From the NCBI GenBank assembly GCA_022820725.1, contig JAJEFA010000010.1, forward strand, positions 366,015 to 430,014: DNA of 64,000 nucleotides, in the 5' to 3' direction. This stretch comes from Candidatus Binatia bacterium. GTDB lineage: Bacteria > Desulfobacterota > Binatia > Bin18. Numbering within the stretch: the stretch's first letter is position 1; every line of letters starts with the position of its first letter. Below, in pieces: positions 27,267 through 36,198 of this stretch. A program made the translations under genes and the position numbers. The notes beneath the pieces are model-generated. The model did no database searches. It was not told where the DNA came from and saw only the letters and a list, made by a program, of their open reading frames with translations.

Positions 27267-29189
27267 CTACTCGCCATTCACCGAGAAGGCAATCAAGGCA
27301 TTGCCTGACATACCTCCCCAAAAACCATAGCCAGAATTGACGTACATCATACCACCCGCGAGCGTTGGGCCAGGGCCATCAAACGACCCACCTCTCGTCT
27401 TTACCCCGTTCGTGCTCTCATACTCCTGGTCGGCGTTGTAATCCCATACGACCTTCCCGGTGTCGGTCGCGTAGCCACGCAGATGACCATCGACGGAACC
27501 GGAAAACACCACTCCCGGAAGAGCGGAAACCGCAGCAGATTGCGCCGGACTACACTTGGGCCGGCCTTCACAGCTAACAGGCGGCACGTACCATTTCCGT
27601 TCACCGCTCTCGATTTCGAGCGCAAACATGCCGCCCCCAACACTGCCATCCAACCGCACTGCCCAACCCGTATCAGAGTCCGAAATCGGGACCATCCCAA
27701 TATCGGACAGCGCGACATAGACTTGCTTGGCGTCGGCTGCCGATCCCCACTGAATTCCGCCCGCCAGGCCACCCTTGCCGACGCGATGTTGCCAGAGAAT
27801 CTCACCATTGCGATCAGGATCTATGGCGTGCATCACGCCCGACTTTTGCCCAGCCAGAATGACCCGACGGCCATTGGGTAAAATCCGCAGGATCGGTGAC
27901 GACGCAAAGTCGAGATCCGGCCCGCGCGCTTCGGGGCAATTGATATCTTCATCCATCTCACAGCCGACATTCCAGGCATCACCCGCGGTGAACTGTTTTG
28001 ACCACAGCAGCTTGCCAGTCCGCATATCGAAGGCAACAACGGCGTCGCTCGTGAGTGAGGCCGGGTCTGAATAATTGTCACCCGTGGCGGCATAGAGCCG
28101 GTTACGCTCGGGATCGAGGGCTGGCGAAGACCAGATCGACGCGCCGGATGGTCCCCACAATTGGGTCCCGATCGCATTCTTGCGGATCGGTGCGGGTGGA
28201 TCAGGAAGCGTATACCCCGTCCACACTAATTTGCCGTTGAACCGATTGAGCGCCATCAATTTGCCGCGGAAAGTACAGCATTCATATTGAGGATCAGAAC
28301 CCGCAACCTCTTCGAGCGCTGTGGTCGAAACATAGATGCGGTTGCCGTGTGTTTTGGGCGTGCCGGTAATGGTGGCGAGAGGATGATCATCCACGTCCAC
28401 TTGCCACAATTGCTTACCCGTGCGGGCATCGAGCGCATAGACATTCGCCTCCGTGTCACCCACATACACAACATAGCGCGGCGGATTTGTTCCTGGCAGG
28501 GTATCCACCACCATAGTCGCACGCACACCACCGGAAGTCTTGGCAGCCCAATATAAACAACCGGTCTTGGCATCAAGCGAATACGCCCACCCTTTGGCCG
28601 AGCCAATAAAAACACGCCCACCAGCAACGGTCGGCTGGGAGGCGCGGAAATCCATAGGCAAGCCAAACACCCATTTGACCTTCAGGTGAGGAACTTGGTC
28701 TGCACTGATGCCGGCCTGCTCCGCAGACTGATACCGGGTATTGAAGACGTCAGCTCCCCAGCCATTCCACTGTGGGGTACCGTCTTCAATAGAAAAAGTG
28801 CCTGGAGCGTCCTCACAAAACCCGGCAACCGTCGCCTCTTCGTCCGAGGGTGGCGGGAGCTTTTTACCTGTGATCCATTCGGACATGGCCCGCTTTTCGC
28901 CACTGGTTCGAATCCAACCCTGGACTCGCATCTTCCCGACTTCGAGCGAGTGCAACACCATTTCTGCGGGTAGGCGTGACATGACCTCACGGTGGGGCGC
29001 CCGCTTCACTTGTCCTTCGTGACAGTGGGCGCAGTAACGACCATAGAGTTGCTCTCCATCAATAGCCTGTTCCGACGGCGAGAAGGCCCAACTGGACGCA
29101 GCAATAAATAGCCCGAGCGCAAGGGTCAACACGCTCGATACGCCTCTCGTAATAATTGTGTTCGGCCACGTTCGGTCTGTTTCCATCAT
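27267..29189 (-). CDS. Cytochrome c-PQQ dehydrogenase, PVA dehydrogenase-like, copy 2
   Basis: A 640-residue paralogue of the preceding gene with the same plan: signal peptide (about 1-36), haem site CAHCH (53-57), a GWIRTSGEKRAMSEWITGKK region, and a PQQ propeller from about 115. The conserved ASIWSSPALDPERNRLYAAT and ATGDNYSDPASLTSDAV blades are shared by all four. GGAGGGAG precedes the tandem ATG codons at 29189 and 29186. It is bounded by intrinsic terminators on both sides (29308-29333 upstream and 27207-27235 downstream), so it appears to be a single-gene unit. Confidence 0.9.
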   Translation of the reverse strand: MMETDRTWPNTIITRGVSSVLTLALGLFIAASSWAFSPSEQAIDGEQLYGRYCAHCHEGQVKRAPHREVMSRLPAEMVLHSLEVGKMRVQGWIRTSGEKRAMSEWITGKKLPPPSDEEATVAGFCEDAPGTFSIEDGTPQWNGWGADVFNTRYQSAEQAGISADQVPHLKVKWVFGLPMDFRASQPTVAGGRVFIGSAKGWAYSLDAKTGCLYWAAKTSGGVRATMVVDTLPGTNPPRYVVYVGDTEANVYALDARTGKQLWQVDVDDHPLATITGTPKTHGNRIYVSTTALEEVAGSDPQYECCTFRGKLMALNRFNGKLVWTGYTLPDPPAPIRKNAIGTQLWGPSGASIWSSPALDPERNRLYAATGDNYSDPASLTSDAVVAFDMRTGKLLWSKQFTAGDAWNVGCEMDEDINCPEARGPDLDFASSPILRILPNGRRVILAGQKSGVMHAIDPDRNGEILWQHRVGKGGLAGGIQWGSAADAKQVYVALSDIGMVPISDSDTGWAVRLDGSVGGGMFALEIESGERKWYVPPVSCEGRPKCSPAQSAAVSALPGVVFSGSVDGHLRGYATDTGKVVWDYNADQEYESTNGVKTRGGSFDGPGPTLAGGMMYVNSGYGFWGGMSGNALIAFSVNGE

Positions 29190-29307
29190 GAGTGCACTCC
29201 CTCCTTCATCTCCCCATTCTTTTGCCTCTTGGCAGTGTTCCGTGTCAAACCCCTCTGTCTCTCACGGAGCTCTTCCAGGAGACATCCTCCCCTTCCCTGA
29301 GACGCAT

Positions 29308-29333
29308 AAAAAAGGGCGACCGTTTGGTCACCC
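29308..29333 (-). terminator. Rho-independent terminator after PQQ dehydrogenase copy 3
   Basis: On the minus strand an eight-pair stem GGGTGACC/GGTCGCCC (one G-T pair) with loop AAAC is followed directly by six T residues. It lies 24 bases past the stop of the gene at 29357. Confidence 0.82.
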
Positions 29334-29356
29334 TTTTCACAAGCCAGAAGAGCTCA

Positions 29357-31267
29357 TTATTCACCATTCACAGAAAAGGCGATCAGCGCATTCCCGCCTA
29401 TGCCACCGGAAAAACCGTAGCCCGAATGGACGTAGAGCATACCATCGACAATGGTTGGGCCCGGACCGTCAAATGAGCCGCCGCGGGTCTTCACACCGTT
29501 GGTACTCTCATACTCCTGGTCGGCGTTATAATCCCACACCACATCTCCGCTGTCTGTCGCATACGCACGCAAATGGCTGTCCACGGAACCGGAGAAGACT
29601 ACTCCGGGCAGCGCGGACACCGCGGCCGACTGGGCCGGACTGCACTTGGTTCGCTCCCCGCAGCCTGGCGGAGGCACATGCCATTTGCGCTCGCCGGTTT
29701 CGATATCAAGGGCGAACATGCCACCCCCGACACTGCTGTCGAGCCGGGTCGTAAAGCCGATGTCGGAATCCCGTATGGCTCGCAGCCCAATATCGGACAG
29801 GGCCACGTAGACCTGTTTGGCATCTGCGGCCGAGCCCCATTGAATCCCGCCGACCAGACCGCCCTTGCCGACCCGCTCCTGCCACAGAATTTCTCCGTTC
29901 CGGTCCGGGTCTATGGCGTGCATCACCCCGGACTTCTGGCCGGCCAGGATGATGCGCCGCCCGTCGGGCATTATCCGCAGGATGGGTGAGGAGGCGAAAT
30001 CCAGGTCCGGGCCGCGCGCCTCCGGACAGTTGGTGTCGTCCTCCAGCTCACAGCCGGCGTTCCAGGCGTCGTTGGGCGTAAATTGCTTCGACCATAAGAC
30101 ATCGCCGGTACGCAAATCGAGGGCGACCACCGCATCGCTGGTCAGCGAGGCCGGGTCGGAGTAATTGTCGCCCGTGGTCACATACATGCGGTTGCGCTCC
30201 GGGTCGAGCGCCGGCGAGGACCAGATCGACGCGCCGGACGGTCCCCAAAGTTGCACGCCGATCGCATTCTTGCGGACCGGTACGGCCGGGTCCAGCATAT
30301 AAGCCCGCCACACCAGCTTACCGTTAAAGCGGTTGAGGGCCATAATCTTGCCGCGGAACGTACAACACTCGTAGGTGGGGTCGGAGCCGGCTATTTCCTC
30401 CAGGGCGGTAGTGGACACGTAGAGCCGGTTGCCGTGCGTTTTCGGCGTGCCGGTAATCGTCGACAAAGGATGGTCGTCCACATCGACTTTCCAGAGTTCT
30501 TTGCCCGTGCGGGCATCCAGCGCATACATGTTTGCCGCCGCGTCCCCCACATAGACAACATAGCGCGGCGGGGTGGTACCCGGCAGGGTATCGACCACCA
30601 TGGTCGAGCGTACCCCACCGTCCGTTTTCACCGACCAGTACAAGCAGCCGGTCTTGGCATCGAGCGAATAAATCCGGCCCTGGAGCGAACCGATAAACAC
30701 CCGGCCGCCGACCACGGTCGGCTGGGAGACCCGAAAATCCATAGGCAGCCCAAACACCCATTTGACCTTGAGATTGGGCACCTGGTCGGCTGGGATACCA
30801 GCCTGCTCAGCCGACTGGAAGCGGCTATTGGTGTGATCAACCCCCCAGCCGTTCCACTGCGGAGCGCCTTCTTCGATGGAGAACTCGCCTGGCGCGTCCG
30901 CGCAAAACCCGGCAACCGTATCGTCCGTGTCCCTGATCTTCTTGCCGGTAATCCATTCGGACAGGGCGCGGCGCTCGGCAATGGTTCGCATCCAGCCCTG
31001 CATACGCATCTTGCCCACGCTCAGCGAATGCAGCACCATCTCCGCGGGCAGGCGTGACATGACCTCACGGATTGGAGCCCGTTTCACCTGGCCTTCATGA
31101 CACTGGGCGCAGTAGGTGTTGTAGAGTTGCTCCGCATCGGGTGTCTGGTGGGCGCCGGCCTCCATTGCCCAACTCGCCGGGGCACTCCACTGGAGCACGG
31201 CAAAGCACAGCGCTCCGCTCAGCCACGCTATCAGGTTTTTGAGCCCTACCCTATCCGTCGTACCCAT
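29357..31267 (-). CDS. Cytochrome c-PQQ dehydrogenase, PVA dehydrogenase-like, copy 3
   Basis: A 636-residue third paralogue: signal peptide, haem site CAQCH, the short KKIRDTDDTVAGFCADAPGE linker (shorter than in the other copies), and the PQQ propeller with FIGSLQGRIYSLDAKTGCLY. The paired cysteines in TGCLYW and ECCTFRG are kept in all copies; the vicinal ECC recalls the adjacent-cysteine disulfide seen in some PQQ alcohol dehydrogenases. Only 35 bases separate it from copy 4 upstream, so these two are likely co-transcribed and end at the terminator at 29308. Confidence 0.9.
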   Translation of the reverse strand: MGTTDRVGLKNLIAWLSGALCFAVLQWSAPASWAMEAGAHQTPDAEQLYNTYCAQCHEGQVKRAPIREVMSRLPAEMVLHSLSVGKMRMQGWMRTIAERRALSEWITGKKIRDTDDTVAGFCADAPGEFSIEEGAPQWNGWGVDHTNSRFQSAEQAGIPADQVPNLKVKWVFGLPMDFRVSQPTVVGGRVFIGSLQGRIYSLDAKTGCLYWSVKTDGGVRSTMVVDTLPGTTPPRYVVYVGDAAANMYALDARTGKELWKVDVDDHPLSTITGTPKTHGNRLYVSTTALEEIAGSDPTYECCTFRGKIMALNRFNGKLVWRAYMLDPAVPVRKNAIGVQLWGPSGASIWSSPALDPERNRMYVTTGDNYSDPASLTSDAVVALDLRTGDVLWSKQFTPNDAWNAGCELEDDTNCPEARGPDLDFASSPILRIMPDGRRIILAGQKSGVMHAIDPDRNGEILWQERVGKGGLVGGIQWGSAADAKQVYVALSDIGLRAIRDSDIGFTTRLDSSVGGGMFALDIETGERKWHVPPPGCGERTKCSPAQSAAVSALPGVVFSGSVDSHLRAYATDSGDVVWDYNADQEYESTNGVKTRGGSFDGPGPTIVDGMLYVHSGYGFSGGIGGNALIAFSVNGE

Positions 31268-31302
31268 AACACTCCCCCCTTTTCTGTGTTGTCAGAGCAT
31301 GT

Positions 31303-33225
31303 CTATTCGTCATCGACCGAAAAGGCCAGCAGCGCGTTGCCCGGCATGCCGCCCCAATAGCCGTAGCCGGAATTCACATACAGCATACCGTCGACAATCG
31401 TCGGGCCAGGCCCGTCGAACGAGCCCCCTTTGGTCTGGACCCCATTCGTGCTTTCGTATTCCTGGTCGGCGTTATACTCCCAGACCACGGCGCCGTCTGC
31501 GGTTGAGTAGGCGCGCAAATGGCCATCAACAGAGCCGGAAAAGACCACACCGGGGATCACGGATATGGCCGCGGACTGCGCCGGGCTACACTGGGCGCGC
31601 CCGTTACAGCCTGGGGGCGGGGTATGCCATTTACGCTCACCCGTCTCAACGTCATAGGCAAACATCCCGCCGCCGACGTTGCCGTTGAGGCTGGTCGTCC
31701 AGCCCAGGTCCTTATCTTTGTGGGTCTCAACACCGATATCGGACAGGGCCACATAGATGGTTCGGGCATCGGCCGCCGGTCCCCACTGGATGCCCCCGAT
31801 CAGGCCGCCCTTGCCCAACCGCTGCTGCCAGAGAATTTCGCCCTCCCGGTCCGGGTCTACGGCGTGGAGGACGCCGGATTTCTGTCCGGCCAGGAGTACG
31901 CGCTTGCCGCTGGGCAGCGTGACCAGAATCGCCGATGAGCCAAAGTCCAGGTCCGGTCCCCTAGCCTCGGGACAGTTCGAGTCGTCATCGGTCTCACAGC
32001 CGATATTCCAGGCGTCGTTCGGCGTGAACTGTTGCGACCAGAGGAATTCACCCGTTCTCAGATCAAAAGCCACGATGGCATCGCTGGTGAGCGAAGCGGG
32101 GTCGGAATAGTTATCGCCAGTCGTGACATACAGCCGGCCGCGTTCCAGATCGAGGGTGGGGGAAGACCAGACCGAGGCTCCCGAGGGGCCCCACAACTGG
32201 GTGCCCTTTCTGTTTTTCCGGACTGGTACGGCCGGCTCCGAAATCGTATAGGTCTTCCAAACCATCTTGCCGTTAATCGGGTTCATGGCGACCAGCGTGC
32301 CCCGAAAGGTACAGCACTCGTAGTCGGCATCCGCGCCGGCCGCCTCTTCCAGGGCCGTCAGGGGAACGTAGAGCCGATTCCCGTGCAGCTTGGGCGTTCC
32401 GGTGATACGCGCCATGGGATGATCGTCAATCTTGTTGCGCCATAACTCCGTGCCCGTCCGGGCGTCCAGGGCGTAGACCGTGGCTTCGGAATCGCCGAAA
32501 TAGACCACATAGCGGGCCGGATCGGTCCCCGGCAGTTTTCCGACGACCAGGGTCGAACGAACACCAGCTCTGGGTTTCACCGACCAGTACAGGCAGCCGG
32601 TCTTAGCATCGATCGAATATACCCGGCCTTTCATGGTCCCGACAAAGACCCGGTTGCCGACCACGGTCGGCTGGGAGGTTTGGTAGTCCATCGGCAAGCC
32701 AAACACCCATTTGACTTTCAGCTTGGAGACCTGCTCCGCACTGACCCCGGCCTGTTCCGCAGGTTGGAATCGGCTGTTGACGACGTCTACACCCCAGCCG
32801 TTCCACTGCGGAGCACCGTCTTCGACCATGAATTCGCCTGGGGCGTCGGCGCAAAAACCGGCGACTGTTTCATCGGTGGCCGCTTCCGGTTTAAGCTTCT
32901 TGCTGGTGACCCATTCGGAGATAGCGCGGCGCTCTTCGTTGGTGCGCAGCACGCCCTGGAATTTCATTTTGCCCAGTTCCAGCGAGTGCAGTACAAATTC
33001 GGCCGGCAGGCGGCGCATAATGTCAAGCTGCGCCGCACGGGTTGATTGTCCGGCGTGGCATTTCGCGCAGTGCTGCTCATACAACGCCTGGCCATCGGGC
33101 TTCTGCTCCGCCGGGGCAACGGCCCAGCTTGGAGAGCAGAGCAAACCGGTGAGCGCTACGGCCAGGCCGGCGGCCCAACGAATGTGCCACCGGTGTGTGC
33201 GAGTCGAGCTCCAGTACTGTGTCAT
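31303..33225 (-). CDS. Cytochrome c-PQQ dehydrogenase, PVA dehydrogenase-like, copy 4
   Basis: A 640-residue fourth paralogue and probably first in transcription. It has a signal peptide, haem site CAKCHAGQ, and the PQQ propeller with GVLHAVDPDREGEILWQQR and DADYECCTFRGTL. It is the most divergent of the four (for example DYQTSQPTVV in place of DFRVSQPTVV). I use the ATG at 33225 because AAGGAGGGG lies just upstream, giving the same 640 residues as copies 1 and 2. Ends with SVDDE rather than SVNGE. Copy 3 follows after 35 bases. Confidence 0.9.
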   Translation of the reverse strand: MTQYWSSTRTHRWHIRWAAGLAVALTGLLCSPSWAVAPAEQKPDGQALYEQHCAKCHAGQSTRAAQLDIMRRLPAEFVLHSLELGKMKFQGVLRTNEERRAISEWVTSKKLKPEAATDETVAGFCADAPGEFMVEDGAPQWNGWGVDVVNSRFQPAEQAGVSAEQVSKLKVKWVFGLPMDYQTSQPTVVGNRVFVGTMKGRVYSIDAKTGCLYWSVKPRAGVRSTLVVGKLPGTDPARYVVYFGDSEATVYALDARTGTELWRNKIDDHPMARITGTPKLHGNRLYVPLTALEEAAGADADYECCTFRGTLVAMNPINGKMVWKTYTISEPAVPVRKNRKGTQLWGPSGASVWSSPTLDLERGRLYVTTGDNYSDPASLTSDAIVAFDLRTGEFLWSQQFTPNDAWNIGCETDDDSNCPEARGPDLDFGSSAILVTLPSGKRVLLAGQKSGVLHAVDPDREGEILWQQRLGKGGLIGGIQWGPAADARTIYVALSDIGVETHKDKDLGWTTSLNGNVGGGMFAYDVETGERKWHTPPPGCNGRAQCSPAQSAAISVIPGVVFSGSVDGHLRAYSTADGAVVWEYNADQEYESTNGVQTKGGSFDGPGPTIVDGMLYVNSGYGYWGGMPGNALLAFSVDDE

Positions 33226-33320
33226 GATCCCCTCCTTCATGCTCAACTCTACACTATTTACCGCGCATTTGGTCGTTCTGCTAGCGTAGCGCTCGTGGGT
33301 CGGAGGGGAGCAGAGGAGGC

Positions 33321-33701
33321 TTATGATTTATGCAGGCGTTGCTCCCGGTCATACTCGCGATTCGTCACCACATCTTCCATGCGCTGGATGCGACGGTCGA
33401 GATGATCAAAGGTGTGTTTCAAACGGTGGAGCGCCAGCCCGCGCGAGTTGACGTAGGCGTCGTAGAACTCGCGTTCGCCCGTACTTGCGAACGGCACGAC
33501 AGGCTCCGGCTTCATCACCAACGCGGCCAACAGGTACAGGCCGCCCACAGGCCAAAAACCGGAGAAGAGAAAAAACAGGACGGTCAGCATGCGCGTCCAA
33601 AAGAGTGAAATATCGAGATAGTCGGCAATACCTTTGCACACACCGAGCAGCATCCCGTCGCGTGACCGGTATAAGCCCGTCGGGCGTTCGGCTGGTGTCA
33701 T
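33321..33701 (-). CDS. pspC: PspC-domain membrane protein
   Basis: A 126-residue phage-shock-protein C family member. The PspC domain occupies about 8-70: GLYRSRDGMLLGVCKGIADY, then LDISLFWTRMLTVLFFLFSG and the GLYLLAALVMKPEP membrane end. A charged C-terminal helix (about 85-120) follows. PspC senses membrane stress with PspB and regulates PspA. It overlaps the pspB-like gene by four bases and is last in the operon. Confidence 0.92.
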   Translation of the reverse strand: MTPAERPTGLYRSRDGMLLGVCKGIADYLDISLFWTRMLTVLFFLFSGFWPVGGLYLLAALVMKPEPVVPFASTGEREFYDAYVNSRGLALHRLKHTFDHLDRRIQRMEDVVTNREYDREQRLHKS

Positions 33702-33961
33702 CGTTTTCCTTCTCCTTTTCTTTCCTGGTCGAGCAGAAGCGTCTCCAATGCCTCCACGCGAGCCTCCATCGTCGATAAGCCTTGATAGAGTTCCTGAATC
33801 ATCTGGGCTTCATCCGCCTGCGCCAGATGACCCTGTTTGGGCGTACTTTTCCTCCAGATGATCCACACGGTCAGTGCCAGCCCTCCAACCACCGCAACAA
33901 AGACAGAGCCGAAGATGAAGAGAACGACAAGCGACCAAACGTCCATCATTTGTGCATCCAT
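33698..33961 (-). CDS. pspB: PspB-like membrane protein
   Basis: An 87-residue protein with one N-terminal membrane helix (VWSLVVLFIFGSVFVAVVGG) and a C-terminal coiled-coil region (MIQELYQGLSTMEARVEALE). This topology and the place between pspA and pspC match PspB, although the sequence is longer than the usual 74 residues and only weakly conserved. It probably partners with PspC in the inner membrane. Confidence 0.82.
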   Translation of the reverse strand: MDAQMMDVWSLVVLFIFGSVFVAVVGGLALTVWIIWRKSTPKQGHLAQADEAQMIQELYQGLSTMEARVEALETLLLDQERKGEGKR

Positions 33962-34003
33962 GTTTCAGACTCACTCTCCATCAGCTTCCTTGGGGACAAC
34001 CGG

Positions 34004-34693
34004 TTAGTCCTGGGGCAGGGCCGCGGCCTTTTGCTCAACCGTCGCTTTGAGCTGAGCTAACTCTTTTTCGATCTCCTCGTCGCCTTCCAGGCGGGCAAAC
34101 TCTTCCGCGAGTTGACTCTCGGTACTGGGACCGGGGTTCACCAGGTCGGCTTCCGCTTCCATGCGCTCAATCCGATTTTCGAATTGCTCAAACCGGACAA
34201 ACGCCTCCGAGCTATCGAGGCGACGCAGGTCTTCCTGGGCGCGTTTCCGCTTTTGCGCATGGATATGACGCTGGATGAGCAGGCGCTGTTTTTCGCGGAC
34301 AGTCCCGAGTTTGTTTTCCAATTGGGTAATATCCTCCTGATACTGACGAATCAGAGCCTCACACTCGGTGCGTTCTTTTTGCAGCGCGGCGCTGCGGTCG
34401 GCATAGCGACGCTTCTGTAAGAGAGCCTCGCGCGCCAGGTCTTCACGTCCTTTATCTACTGCAAGCTGAGCCTTTTCGCCCCACTGGCCGGCCCGTGTTT
34501 CGACGGTTTGGCAGTCGCGCTCGATTTTCTTTTTTGCGGCCATCGCCCCGGCGCAGGAGGCTTTGATCTCAACCAGCGTATCCTCCATTTCCTTAACCAT
34601 GAGCCGAATGAGCTTCTCCGGGTCTTCCGCTTTATCAAGCATGGCATTGAGGTTGGCGCTGATAATGTCGCGGACTCGGGTAAAAATCCCCAT
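34004..34693 (-). CDS. pspA: Phage shock protein A
   Basis: PspA coats and protects stressed inner membrane and restrains PspF. The 229-residue product is almost wholly helical: MGIFTRVRDIISANLNAMLD at the amphipathic N-terminus, KLIRLMVKEMEDTLVEIKAS, and a final EKELAQLKATVEQKAAALP. Length and order match the PspA/IM30 family. AAGGAG precedes the ATG. A sigma-54 promoter lies about 40 bases upstream, and pspF is divergent, as in E. coli. Confidence 0.95.
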   Translation of the reverse strand: MGIFTRVRDIISANLNAMLDKAEDPEKLIRLMVKEMEDTLVEIKASCAGAMAAKKKIERDCQTVETRAGQWGEKAQLAVDKGREDLAREALLQKRRYADRSAALQKERTECEALIRQYQEDITQLENKLGTVREKQRLLIQRHIHAQKRKRAQEDLRRLDSSEAFVRFEQFENRIERMEAEADLVNPGPSTESQLAEEFARLEGDEEIEKELAQLKATVEQKAAALPQD

Positions 34694-34730
34694 GATGCTT
34701 CTCCTTTGCTGTCAGTACACTCTGGAGTAT

Positions 34731-34746
34731 TGCATCTCGCGTGCCA
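34731..34746 (-). promoter_or_regulatory. Sigma-54 (-24/-12) promoter of pspABC
   Basis: On the minus strand the sequence TGGCACGCGAGATGCA matches the consensus TGGCACG-N4-TTGCW with one mismatch and exact spacing between the GG and GC pairs. It lies 38 bases ahead of pspA and points toward it, leaving room for a start site near 34720. The divergent gene encodes the matching bacterial enhancer-binding protein. The A/T-rich stretch at about 34775-34800 could hold the PspF or IHF sites; this is inference. Confidence 0.9.
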
Positions 34747-34839
34747 ATTCAGGAAGTCTTTTCTTTTCAGTTGCTTATAAAAAATAAAAGAAATCGAGCG
34801 AATTTGTTTTCGCTCTGAATATGCGATATACACCTCTAA

Positions 34840-35910
34840 ATGGCGAAAAAACCCACCCCAATTACTTCTCATACTTCTTTCGGACCTCAAGAGGCGCTTG
34901 GCCAGTCAGAATCATTCCTGGAATTTCAGGAGCGTTTATCCCGGGTGGCTCGGGTCAACCGGCCGGTTCTCCTGATAGGGGAGCGCGGAACAGGCAAAGA
35001 GCTTGCCGCGGCTCGGCTGCATTACCTGTCTGAGCGCTGGCAAGGGCCTATTGTCACCCTCCACTGCGCGGCCCTCTCGCCCAGCCTGATCGAAGCCGAA
35101 TTATTCGGTCATGAAGCCGGGGCCTTTACCGGAGCCACCCGGCAGCGCCTCGGCCGTTTTGAGACGGCTCACAACGGCACCCTCTTTCTCGACGAAATCG
35201 GACAGATTCCGCTCGAAACCCAGGAAAAAATCCTGCGGGTCGTCGAGTATGGCAGCTTTGAACGGGTCGGCAGTTCGCAGCCCGTTGAGAGCGATGTACG
35301 GATTATCGGCGCAACCAATGCCAATCTCAAGGCACTAGCCGCACGCGAGCGGTTCAGAGCCGACTTGCTCGACCGGCTGTCTTTTGAGGTGCTGTTTCTC
35401 CCGCCCCTGCGTGAGCGTCCCGAGGATATTGTGCTCCTCACCGACCACTTTGCCGCGCGGATGGCCTTTGAGCTGGGACGGGAAGATGTTCCGCAGTTCA
35501 GCGACGCGGCGCGTACCATTCTGGATCATTATCCCTGGCCGGGCAATGTCAGGGAATTGAAAAATGTGGTTGAGCGCGCGGTTTACCGGGCGGATACAGG
35601 GTTGATTCGTGAGACCGACATCGTCCTCGATCCGTTTCAGGCTCCGTTTCAGCTCTCTTCCCAGGCGTCAGAGGAACGAGAGGAGGAACCAGCCGCCTTC
35701 CCTCGGGCGGTGCCCACGAATGAGGGCGCTTCTTCCATGCCCTTTACCCAAGCGGTGCAGGAGTTCGAGTGCAGGCTGCTGGCAAACGGACTGCGTGCGA
35801 CGCGCTATAATCAGAAAAAGACCGCCGAGCGACTCGGCCTCACCTATCATCAGTTTCGCGGCCTATACCGGAAATACGCGGAACGCTTACAACGGCCAGA
35901 GGACGAGTGA
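34840..35910 (+). CDS. pspF: Sigma-54-dependent activator PspF
   Basis: A 356-residue AAA+ enhancer-binding protein without a receiver domain, like PspF. Walker A is GERGTGKE (47-54), the sigma-54 contact loop GAFTGA is at 94-99, and the Walker B region is GTLFLDEIGQI; the arginine-finger segment follows in the DLLDRLSFEVLFLPPLRERP run. The C-terminus carries a Fis-type helix-turn-helix (KKTAERLGLTYHQFRGLYRK). It diverges from pspABC, whose promoter it should activate when not bound by PspA. Confidence 0.94.
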   Translation: MAKKPTPITSHTSFGPQEALGQSESFLEFQERLSRVARVNRPVLLIGERGTGKELAAARLHYLSERWQGPIVTLHCAALSPSLIEAELFGHEAGAFTGATRQRLGRFETAHNGTLFLDEIGQIPLETQEKILRVVEYGSFERVGSSQPVESDVRIIGATNANLKALAARERFRADLLDRLSFEVLFLPPLRERPEDIVLLTDHFAARMAFELGREDVPQFSDAARTILDHYPWPGNVRELKNVVERAVYRADTGLIRETDIVLDPFQAPFQLSSQASEEREEEPAAFPRAVPTNEGASSMPFTQAVQEFECRLLANGLRATRYNQKKTAERLGLTYHQFRGLYRKYAERLQRPEDE

Positions 35911-35993
35911 GGGGCTGACCTGATGATCCCGTCCAGAGCGTTTTGGCCGTTGGGTTGTCGAAGCGTGACGAGGAAACCGGGCCGTGGAGCCGG

Positions 35994-36139
35994 AACCCAC
36001 CCCGGCCTACGGCCACCCCTCCAAGGAGGGGATAGCGAAGAGTCCCCTCTTGGGAGGGAAAGAGGAAACGTGTCCAGCCTTTGTTTGGCTGTTGGAGGAC
36101 ACGCTTCCTCTTTGTGCCGCGCTAGCGGCGGGGTGGGTT
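35994..36139. repeat. Foldback element with nested inverted repeats
   Basis: The ends AACCCACCCCGGC and GGCGGGGTGGGTT are near-perfect inverted repeats of about 13 bases. Inside are small GC palindromes (CCCCTCCAAGGAGGGG) and the long hairpin at 36062-36110. No coding signal is seen. Its right end lies eight bases from the 32-base direct repeat at 36147. It may be a non-autonomous mobile unit or an assembled set of palindromes. Confidence 0.6.
36062..36110. repeat. Long hairpin repeat, GAGKAAACGTGTCC family, copy 1
   Basis: Fourteen-base arms GAGGAAACGTGTCC and GGACACGCTTCCTC (one mismatch) enclose a smaller AGCC/GGCT stem. Read in reverse complement, it aligns along its whole length, loop included, with 58086-58133, so the two are copies of one repeat family. 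Confidence 0.75.
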
Positions 36140-36146
36140 GCCCCTC

Positions 36147-36178
36147 CCTAGGCGTAAAAGCGATACACACCCTCGGCC
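36147..36178. repeat. 32-bp direct repeat, left copy
   Basis: CCTAGGCGTAAAAGCGATAC and the 12 bases after it are identical to 37928-37959. The right copy is the true 3' end of a maoC gene (its stop and last codons); this left copy lies past the stop of the intervening secreted-protein gene and has no gene attached. Confidence 0.9.
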
Positions 36179-36198
36179 TCCCACCTCCGTGCGTCCCC

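Noticed and set aside
27122..27277. N-terminal extension of the first PQQ dehydrogenase
   Set aside because: The ATG at 27121 has AAGGAGGT and starts just before the signal peptide; the extension crosses the terminator of the upstream gene.
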